This document shows, one piece after another, positions 8,657 to 15,868 of a stretch of DNA of 15,868 nt. The position numbers and the translations under genes are program-made. The stretch's first letter is position 1, and each line of letters opens with the position of its first letter. Origin of the DNA: Podila epigama (Eukaryota > Mortierellomycota > Mortierellomycetes > Mortierellales > Mortierellaceae). The stretch spans positions 1 to 15,868 of the forward strand of contig JAAAVE010000588.1 in assembly GCA_015679605.1 (NCBI GenBank), written 5' to 3'. Under the pieces are notes generated by a model. The model was not told where the DNA came from. It ran no database searches and worked only from the letters and a program-made list of their open reading frames with translations.

Positions 8657-8803
8657 AGTGTCACTGGAACATGCATTCTCTTTGCGCCGATCTAGTCGCC
8701 CCAAGTCGAAAAAAACGCTGTTACGGTTGGCATTCCTCTTGTAATGCTATTGCCACCGGTGTAGGTGTCCTTACATGAAAACCTTGCTGTAACAGTATAT
8801 TTG

Positions 8804-8836
8804 CTCTCTCTCTCTCTCTCACACACACACATACAC
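8804..8836 (+). repeat. Compound CT/CA microsatellite
   Basis: A CT run (8804-8820) passes directly into an AC run (8820-8830) and ATACAC. It lies about 370 bp upstream of the MFS start codon. Confidence 0.9.
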
Positions 8837-9200
8837 GCTTACACGAGTGTCGATGGAGAGATGAGTTAACGGCAGTGGCAATTCTCCATTCCTCACTGTC
8901 CAGGTCGTTCAGAAAATGAAATATGTAAAAAGCATGACAATTCGCAAAGCTCCCCCCGTCCTTTCTAAATTCTCAACCATAATCATTTCTTCTCTGCGAC
9001 GCGTCCTCTGCAACTTTTTCCTCTTTGACTCCACTTGCCTCTCCTCCATTTTGGTTCGCATCTTTGTTCATTGTCGTTGTCAACATCGTTGTCTTTGCTG
9101 CCAGCATTCACTCATCCCTTAACTTTTCCTCGCTCCTTACTCCGTCTCTGCTTGTTCAGGGTTCTATTCTCTGCATCGACAAGACATCGCCTTTATCTCA

Positions 9201-12200
9201 ATGGATAGCCCGAAACCAAGCAGGATTAACATCACAATCACTCCGTCGACCCAGCCATCGACCATCGACACAGCAAATTCACTGCCTCCAGTGGGTGCAG
9301 ATACACCTCGATGCCAATACGAGTGCACAAATGAATCGTCGTCGTCGTCATCATCCTTTGATGACAGCTACAATTACACAAGACGTAAGAAAAATGGTCG
9401 GCACGTTCAAGGCCTGCCCGCCTCAACCATCGCTACAGTAGATGCTGTGCTCGATAGAACCTACTCAGCCCAAGGCGACACCCACCGCTTCAATATGGAC
9501 GGCGACAATGTCGAGTCTGACAGCCATGAAGATACCCTCCGAGGCCGTCATGGGCATGGGGACTGGGTGAACAATGCCAATAAGGCGCAGGATGGGGGTG
9601 TCACTCAGACTCATGACCTAGGACACTCTTCTCATATTGCCCCTGTGCAACCGCACCGTCAAGTCAAGCACTCTGTTGCATCTCGTTCGAAGCCGAAGCA
9701 ACCTCATCAAAAGCCCTTGAACAAGAACCAACAGAGCCGTCATGTCAGTCGTTCCCGCAGCAAGCAGCGTTTAGAGCAGCAGCAGCAACAGCAATCGAAC
9801 TGGACTCATATCATGCCCGAAAAGACTGAGATTTCATCCTCGGAGGATTCGATCGAGATAAAAGATGCACGCTATCCTAGTTCTGAAAGATATCATGGGC
9901 ATCGTTTGGATTCTACACAGAACAAGGAAAGTAGCAGTGACACACTATCATCCTTGGCACCAAAGTCCAAGGGAGACCCTCCTATAGACTCTTCTCTGGA
10001 AGCGTCACGACCTCGCCCTCGGCCCCTGTCGCAGGAACAAATCCAAATGTTCAGGACATCGACTTCCCCGATCGGCGGAGAAGACCTCGCTTATGGTCAG
10101 GCATTTCGCCAGTACGACGATGAGAAGCAGCAAGACTTTTCCCCAAATTGGCCCCTCTTCCTGCCTGACGAGCAAACAGAGCGTCGGATTGTCCGCAAGC
10201 TCGACTGGAATCTACTGCCGCTGCTCGGTATCCTCTACCTCTTTTCGTATCTCGACCGTGTCAACATTGGTAATGCCCGACTCTTTGGTCTCGAAGAGTC
10301 TGTCCATCTGACCGACAACCAGTACAACATGTAAGTTTTTGTCTTGTCAAGCGTTTGTATTTGAGTTGCTTGAATCCATTTATCATTCTCATGTATTCAT
10401 TCCTCGTTTTGTCTAGTGCCTTGGGCGTGTTCTTCTTGGCCTATGCCATCTTTGAAATACCATCTAACTGGATCCTGCTCCGTGTTGGTCCAAAAGTTTG
10501 GATTCCATTCCTTATGCTCTCATGGTAATATAAAAACACCAATCACTCGACCACAATCATTTCCAGCTGTACTTTTTTTTTTTTTTTTGGGCATTCGTCT
10601 TCCTCGTCAAAGTCAACAAGCGCATCTTTGAAACAATGATCTGATGCTTGCTAGCACTCTTAGGGGAACTGTCAGTCTAGCGCTCGCCTGGGTCACGTCC
10701 TTCACAGGCCTTGTCATAGCTCGCTTTGCCCTTGGCGTAGCTGAAGGTATCAACCCGTGACAATATCATTTTTAGTGTATCTGTTCCCTACAATTGCCAT
10801 TGCCTTCGGTTCTAATACTCGCTCTGCTTTAACCTCGCTTACGCTTCATCTCTTCACCTGGGTCCTGCTCCCACTCTTCTTCTTTTTGGGACTAGCTGGT
10901 TTTGTCCCTGGTGTTCTATACTACATCACTCTCTTTTACAAACGTTCGGAGCAGTCCTTCCGGATGGCTTGCTTTCTCTGTTTTAATATCCTTGCAGGTG
11001 CCCTCGGTGGCCTTCTTGCAGCAGGGATCGCCCATATGCACGGCACACTTGGTCTCCAGGGTTGGCAATGGATTTTTATCTTGGAATCCATTCCGACTCT
11101 CTTGCTTGCTGTCCTAACTTGGGTTATTCTTACGCCATCGCCCTCGACAGCATCGTTCCTGACCACAGATGAACGAATCTATGCTTCGAACCGAATTTTG
11201 ATGGAATGCGACGTTCTTCCAACGGCGAGTGTCTCTTGGCGCCAGACGCGTAAGGCCTTGACAAACTATCGAATTTACCTACTCTGTCTGTGCAACATGC
11301 TTTTGCATGTCCCAAGCTCAGGTGTTGTCATGTTTTTCCCTTCGCTTATCAAGGACATGGGTTTTGGAGCGTACGTTGTCAAGCGTTAGCACTATATCGA
11401 TACCAAATGCTCTTCTTTTTTCCCCTCATTTTTGATTCTAAACGAGCGTCCTTGCCGTTGATACTTTATAGGACACAAGCACAGTTGTTGACAGTGCCGC
11501 CGTACCTCCTTGCAGCCATCATCTCGCTCATCGTTCCATTCTGGTCTGACCGCACGCGTGTGCGAGGCCTGTTTATTATCTTTATTCCTTTCTTAGCATT
11601 GTTTGGGTTCATTGTGTTAGCCGTTGCTCCGTGGACCTGGGGTAAGATAACGAATGCTTGTATGCTCGGAACCAAAAAGTCATGAAACGAAAGACAGTTG
11701 AAAGAACTAAAATAACACATGAACATTCCGTAGTTCGGTATGCCGGAGTGACGATTGTATTGACGGGCATCGTACCCATCTCTGGTGTTCTCGTCGCGTG
11801 GTTGACCAACAATTGCGTTGGCCACACCGAACGCGCGACTGCCCTAGCCATGCTCATATCTACAGGTTCATTGGCTTCCATGGCCGGCACTCAGGTCTAT
11901 CGAGCTGATGATCGCCCGCGATACCGTAAGTGATCTTTTTCCCATATCTGTCTCTGTACTCTTCTCGACCTTGTTACAACGTTAGTTTTACACACCTTTC
12001 AGATATACCTGCTTTATAATAATTGTTGACGCTCATTTTTCTTGACATTTATTCTAGAACGTGGCCATACAATTATGGCTTGTTCAATTGCCTTGGCCAT
12101 TATGGCAGCCGCTGTTGTCCGAGCCAGCTTTGTGCACGCCAACCGACGCTTGGACAAGAAGCAGCAGATGGACCACCTCAACTCAAAGACAAAGACAACG

Positions 12201-12245
12201 AAAGAGACGGGCTCGCAGAATCCACAATTCCGATACATCCTTTAA
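9201..12245 (+). CDS. MFS transporter, anion:cation symporter (Dal5-like) family, with long N-terminal extension (7 exons, 781 aa)
   Basis: Predicted plasma-membrane permease for an organic anion or vitamin/ureide (allantoate, nicotinate, pantothenate type). The substrate cannot be read from the sequence. Exons: 9201-10330, 10417-10524, 10664-10746, 10896-11370, 11472-11641, 11734-11925, 12058-12245 (TAA). All are GT-AG and keep phase. The transporter core starts at about residue 326 with TERRIVRKLDWNLLPLLG and SYLDRVNIGNAR, the family's TM1 signature. It continues with ARFALGVAEAGFVPG, YKRSEQSFRMA, QAQLLTVPPYLLA, FWSDRTRVRG and the typical ending NPQFRYIL. The core is about 455 residues and consistent with 12 membrane segments. 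Residues 1-325 are polar and low-complexity, with a Ser run, a six-Gln run and basic SRSRSK segments; family members usually have only a short cytosolic N-terminus. A later start (for example the Met before RTSTSP) is possible, but the upstream frame is open and continuous. Confidence 0.93.
10573..10588 (+). repeat. T16 homopolymer in MFS intron 2
   Basis: Sixteen T in the middle of intron 2 (10525-10663), about 75 nt before the acceptor. It has no coding effect. Confidence 0.85.
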
Positions 12246-12484
12246 ACAAGGAATTTCGAAAACTGTTTTTTAACAAGTGCCCCACCATTTATCACTGTTA
12301 GCATTTTCCAAATACAGAAAGAATGACCACACAATCTCTTTTTTTCATTTCTCTTTCGTCCCTCATCCATACCCATCCGTTTATCCTTTTTTATGCCATG
12401 AACACTCCAATTCAGCATCATTGCTTTCATATTCGCTTCAATCCAGTAACAAGAAAACACCACTGACATCAATAGTCACCTCTC

Positions 12485-14044
12485 ATGTCTCCTTCAAATC
12501 ACACAAAAGGTGTGACGGAGGATCAACGTTACCAGATGTGTCTGCGCAAGCTAGAGAATCCATCCATGACCCAGGCAGAGCTTGGACTTTGGTTCCAGGC
12601 CAAATATGGCTTCCCCGTCAGCCAACCGACGGTCTCACAATGGCTCAAGCGCAGCGCCGAGATCTTGGGCCGTGGCCCACTTTTGTCAAAGTACGAACTG
12701 TCTCGTGTTCGCAGGCGCCGTGTCCGGCACCCAGAGCTTGAGACAGCTATCTATCAGTGGGTCCTTGAGGAGCAACAGCGCCAGCTGCATGTCTTTCAAC
12801 AGAAACAGCAGCAGACACAGCGCCGGCAGATGTATCTCCTGCGTCGACGATTTCGGCTCGGCAACCAACCCCAGTACAATGATACCTCTGACGGAATGAG
12901 CGTTTCGACCTCAAATGTGACAGGGTCTGGTTTAGGAGCAGCGACGAGGAACACCATCTCTGGACCTGAACTGATCCGGCAAGCGAAGCGAATCGCACAA
13001 GAGATGGGTATTGACGACATTGTTTTTTGCTCTGGCTGGCTAGCCCGGTTTAAATCCCGGTACGGTGTGCAGATCGGCAACAGACCACCTTCGATGGAAG
13101 AAGGGATGGACTCGGATGCGATTACAGTACCAAACACTGCATCCAATCCAATGTCAACAACGTCTTCGCTTTCACCATCTAGAACTGGATCACCGATACT
13201 AAGCAATGTTAACATTGACAGAGGAGGCACAGTTGGCGATGGTCAATCGAATCTGAACAACATGGTAGAACTTATCGCTACCCGCCCGTCACTAGCAGTG
13301 CCCTCAAGTATCGATGCCGCACATGCATCCTTACAGCTCCAGCAGATCACCTACGGACACCCCATCCAAGGGCATGAACGCATCCTCTCTGAAGGAGAAC
13401 CGCAACAGACTATTCAATCGCCTTATGGAGCATTGGAACAGGAACGCCATACATTTACACCGCCCTATCCGCAGCCGCTCCAACAGTCATCTTTACATTC
13501 GTCAAACCGACTCCCAACAACGACGACGATATCAGCGTCGTCAGGGAATGGACTTGGCATGCACATGCAATTCCTGGATACATTACCACTAGTTCCGATT
13601 GCATCTGCTGCCTCCTATACAATACCCACTCATGATGACGCGCGTACAGCATCAGTGCCCAAACATGCGTCAGCAGATATTGTGATTCCTACCTCTGACT
13701 CGCCTCTTTTGTCATGCCTGATGTTGCATCAAGAGGAGGACGAGACAATAAATGAGATGTCATCCAGGGACATTGAGAGTTGCCGAGGGCTTGAGAGGGA
13801 GAAGGAGCAAGAAGGAGAAGAAGAAGAAGGAAGCCAAGTCATGGATGAGAGTGGTGTGCTGGCGGCATGTACAGATACCCCTGTTATGACTGTCCAAGAA
13901 GCGCGACTGGCGGTGAAGCGGCTTCGTCAGTTTGCTGCGTTCCACCAGCAGCAACAGGAACCTAGCCTCGTTCAAGGGATGCTCCACAGTTTCGATGTGA
14001 TTGAGCAGGCGATAGGGACATTATTGTCACATCAAGGCTGCTGA
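12485..14044 (+). CDS. CENP-B / ARS-binding-type HTH DNA-binding protein without a DDE domain (single exon, 519 aa)
   Basis: Predicted nuclear DNA-binding protein with the paired helix-turn-helix architecture of CENP-B, S. pombe Abp1/Cbh and pogo/Tc5 transposases. Residues ~10-62 form the first HTH (TEDQRYQMCLRKLEN, then SQPTVSQWLKRSAEIL). Residues ~74-195 form the CENPB/Tc5-type second domain (RRRRVRHPELETAIYQWV, then ISGPELIRQAKRIAQEMGI and GWLARFKSRYG). The second domain is split by an inserted Gln-rich/basic segment of ~55 residues (about 100-157). No DDE endonuclease domain follows; residues 200-460 are Ser/Thr/Pro/Gln-rich, with an acidic Glu run near 436-446. The last ~50 residues (VQEARLAVKRLRQF, then MLHSFDVIEQAIGTLL) look like a helical, possibly dimerising module. 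The gene is intronless, unlike its neighbours. The ATG context is poor (CTC before), but the first HTH begins just after it. Target and function are unknown. Confidence 0.88.
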   Translation: MSPSNHTKGVTEDQRYQMCLRKLENPSMTQAELGLWFQAKYGFPVSQPTVSQWLKRSAEILGRGPLLSKYELSRVRRRRVRHPELETAIYQWVLEEQQRQLHVFQQKQQQTQRRQMYLLRRRFRLGNQPQYNDTSDGMSVSTSNVTGSGLGAATRNTISGPELIRQAKRIAQEMGIDDIVFCSGWLARFKSRYGVQIGNRPPSMEEGMDSDAITVPNTASNPMSTTSSLSPSRTGSPILSNVNIDRGGTVGDGQSNLNNMVELIATRPSLAVPSSIDAAHASLQLQQITYGHPIQGHERILSEGEPQQTIQSPYGALEQERHTFTPPYPQPLQQSSLHSSNRLPTTTTISASSGNGLGMHMQFLDTLPLVPIASAASYTIPTHDDARTASVPKHASADIVIPTSDSPLLSCLMLHQEEDETINEMSSRDIESCRGLEREKEQEGEEEEGSQVMDESGVLAACTDTPVMTVQEARLAVKRLRQFAAFHQQQQEPSLVQGMLHSFDVIEQAIGTLLSHQGC

Positions 14045-14437
14045 TATTGTGCTCCATGTAAACTTCGTTGTGTCCGTCTGCCTTTTCAGTCAAAAGACAT
14101 ATTAAATAAAGGGTCATATCACGTGTAAATTTGACGATGAGGTATATCTCCAATAATGTAAATGCTGTGCGTGTGACTATCGTCTCTCTTCTCCTCCCAC
14201 TGCTCGCTCATGCAAGCGCAAAAATCCCCCCCACTGCGTTCGCTTACGCGCGTCCCCACAGTGCGCGAGCTTTTTTCTCGAGGGGAGACACGAATCCGCT
14301 GTCCTCACCTTTGACTTCAATTTTAACCCATCCTCATTCACATTCACACCTACCACTTGTCAATCCCCATACATCCGACTATTCTTGCCTTCCTACGTAG
14401 CATTCTTTACTCAAACACATTCACATAGACCTTCCAA
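14045..14437. promoter_or_regulatory. 3' region of the CENP-B-like gene and promoter of PRE5
   Basis: A 393-bp same-strand spacer. Its left part holds an AATAAA signal. The middle is a GC-rich island at about 14225-14270 with near-repeats CCACTGCG and CCACAGTGCG around TTACGCGCG. The right part is C/T-rich up to the PRE5 ATG. I did not find the yeast proteasome-associated control element GGTGGCAAA on either strand. A short plus-strand open frame here has no recognisable domain. Confidence 0.45.
14105..14110 (+). terminator. Polyadenylation signal of the CENP-B-like gene
   Basis: A canonical AATAAA about 60 nt after the TGA stop. The position and sequence fit a fungal 3' UTR. Confidence 0.6.
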
Positions 14438-15868
14438 ATGGTACATTTTTATTCACATGCTACATTTGCTCCATTGCTTCATTGTTCTTCGCGCTAACTC
14501 AAGGTTGACCCTCAGTCACGCTAATACTAATGCATGTCTTGTCCACCAAACGTTCCATAGTTCCGTAACCAATACGATAACGATATCTCGACCTGGTCCC
14601 CACAAGGTCGCCTGCACCAGATTGAATACGCCCTTGAGGCTGTCAAGCAAGGATCAGCGTCCGTTGGTCTCCGCTCTAACACACACGTCGTCCTCTTGGC
14701 ACTCAAGGTAATACGCCTCACATGGTCTCCTACTTTTTCTTTTGTTTTTCATTACCTATTTTTTTTTTGTCGTCGTTTCCTGTTTTCTTCTTTGCTTTAC
14801 ACATTTTATGAGCTTCCAACAATCGCAAAAGTCAAGTCTTTCATTTGTATTCTCACAAAACAGTAATACTTGCCTTCATATAGCGTTCGTCTGGCGAATT
14901 GGCGTCGCATCAGCAGAAGCTCTTCAGAATCGATAGCCATATGGGTATCGCCATTGCAGGACTCGTCTCGGATGCACGCGTATTGAGGTATAAAAAAAAC
15001 AAAAAAAATGAACGAGGTGTTCATTTTGTCCTCAATCTGATAGGGATTACCTGTCTACCTTACAAGATCAGCCAGCAAGATTGACCTCCCTCTCGTCTTT
15101 TTATACCTCAATGTTTTAATTGATTAGTAACTTTATGAGAACCGAGTGTATGAAGTCCAAGATGATGCATGACCGTCCCATGCCTGGAAGCAGATTGGTG
15201 TCTTTGATCGGCGATAGTAAGGACGAAAGGATGACTTGTTTTTATGGTGTTCTATATACGTGATTTAAGGATAAGAACGACCTTTGGAACGTCGCAGGAG
15301 AAGAGGGGAGAGGAAGAAAAAAAGACAAAAGAAGTGAAACTCACCCACACTCCGCGGCTATTCTACATTTAGAGGCACAGGCAAACACTCAGAACTATGG
15401 TCGTCGTCCTTATGGAGTCGGATTGCTGGTGGCAAGCTACGATGAGGACACTGGACCTCATCTGTACGAGTGTCTCCCCAACGCCAACTGCCTTGAGTAC
15501 CATGCCGTCAGTATTGGTGCCAAGAGCCAGAGTGCAAAGACATACCTTGAAAAGTTTTTCAAGGAGTTTGGTGAAAGTATGTGGGTCATTGTATTTGTTG
15601 TAATGAAGAATGCTTTTGTTTATTGTTTATTTTGCAAGGTCAAACAGAACAAGTGAACTTTGTGATCTAAGTGGCTCCCCTTCTGACTGAAATTTTTTTG
15701 AAATAGCTGACTTGGATGCTTTGATTATGCACGGATTGCATGCACTTCGGGAAACCTTGCAGCAGGATAAAGAATTGAACTTGAAGAACTGCTCGATTGG
15801 CATTGTAGGCAAGGACCACGACTGGGAGGTCATTGAGGGCGACCGTCTTAAGGCATACTTGGATCGAC
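14438..15868 (+). CDS. PRE5: 20S proteasome alpha subunit PRE5/PSMA1 (partial; right end missing)
   Basis: Structural alpha-ring subunit (yeast alpha6, human PSMA1) of the 20S proteasome. Exons: 14438-14440 (ATG only), 14561-14707, 14884-14987, 15128-15216, 15373-15576, 15707 to the window end. All are GT-AG and keep phase. Exon 2 opens [20 protein letters not shown] and [16 protein letters not shown], the alpha-type N-terminal signature. Later blocks include [57 protein letters not shown]-like sequence ([15 protein letters not shown]) and [10 protein letters not shown]. About 236 residues are present; only the C-terminal tail, roughly 20-30 residues by comparison with PSMA1 (263 aa), lies beyond the edge. 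The family starts MFRN, and the base before TTCCGT here is an intron AG, so the initiator must be a separate exon. ATG|GTACAT at 14438 is the only fitting site I found. Identity is secure; the exon 1 position is inferred. Confidence 0.95.
14441..14560 (+). other. Start-codon intron of PRE5
   Basis: A 120-nt intron beginning GTACAT directly after ATG and ending CATAG before TTCCGT. It contains a near-perfect branch site TACTAAT at about 14525-14531, preceded by CTAAT. The coding part of exon 1 is just three bases. The acceptor is firm, because the preceding codons do not continue the family N-terminus; the donor is inferred. Confidence 0.75.

Larger units (their letters stand above)
6033..9200. 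other. Gene-poor divergent region between the G-gamma and MFS genes
   Basis: This 3.17-kb head-to-head gap contains no protein I can assign. The plus strand is visibly purine-rich from about 6240 to 8180. It becomes pyrimidine-rich from about 8290 to the MFS start, so each flanking gene has a pyrimidine-rich coding-strand leader or promoter. Several open frames of 60-220 codons exist on both strands, but they translate into low-complexity runs (His-Pro, Ser-Leu-Phe, His-Thr) arising from microsatellites. I found no tRNA-like cloverleaf or transposon end. It probably holds both promoters and 5' UTRs. An unannotated non-coding RNA cannot be excluded. Confidence 0.55.

Noticed and set aside
8210-8695. 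Plus-strand open frame of 161 codons upstream of the MFS gene
   Set aside because: Dominated by CA and TCTG repeats (His-Thr and Ser-Val runs). The middle 50 codons are less repetitive but match nothing I recognise; leader sequence is more likely.
10757-10895. Open frame upstream of MFS exon 4 that could extend the exon leftwards
   Set aside because: The family motif GVAEAGxxPG requires joining 10746 to 10896. The upstream hydrophobic run is T-rich intron and is preceded in frame by TGA.
12014-12238. Minus-strand and alternate plus-strand frames over MFS exon 7
   Set aside because: They are shadows; the chosen frame gives the family ending NPQFRYIL and keeps phase with exon 6.

Overview
The window comes from a eukaryotic nuclear genome, almost certainly a fungus. 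Every confident gene but one is split by GT-AG introns, mostly about 80-200 nt long. One gene belongs to the fungus-rich Dal5/allantoate-permease-like transporter group, and the G-protein gamma subunit has the fungal Cys-Cys-a-a-X ending. Several introns per gene, an Ataxin-7/Sgf73 with both zinc modules, a recognisable LAMTOR1 and abundant microsatellites suggest an early-diverging filamentous fungus. Mucoromycota or Mortierellomycota is my guess from style, not something proved by the sequence.

Layout, left to right: (1) SGF73/Ataxin-7 family SAGA subunit on the minus strand, 2077 to 26, 8 exons. (2) A 522-bp divergent promoter. (3) LAMTOR1 (Ragulator/EGO lipid-anchored scaffold) on the plus strand, 2600-4906, 5 exons with unusually long introns. 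(4) A 450-bp convergent 3' region. (5) Heterotrimeric G-protein gamma subunit on the minus strand, 6032 to 5357, 2 exons. (6) A gene-poor 3.2-kb divergent gap, 6033-9200, purine-rich on the plus strand in its left part, pyrimidine-rich in its right part, and full of microsatellites. (7) A 781-aa MFS transporter of the anion:cation symporter type, 9201-12245, 7 exons, with a ~325-residue low-complexity N-terminal extension. (8) An intronless 519-aa CENP-B/ARS-binding-type DNA-binding protein without a transposase domain, 12485-14044. (9) The proteasome alpha subunit PRE5/PSMA1, from 14438 past the right edge, whose start codon appears to be a 3-nt coding exon.

The genes do not form a pathway. 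They cover chromatin modification, TORC1/vacuole signalling, G-protein signalling, solute uptake, DNA binding and protein turnover, as in ordinary fungal gene order. I assembled the exon models by hand from splice consensus, reading frame and family conservation. All junctions keep phase. I see no CRISPR array, rRNA, convincing tRNA or intact transposon. The points most worth a second look are the domesticated-transposase-like DNA-binding protein, the N-terminal extensions on the transporter and the G-gamma, the start-codon intron of PRE5, the competing donors in SGF73, and the long introns and donor hairpin in LAMTOR1.
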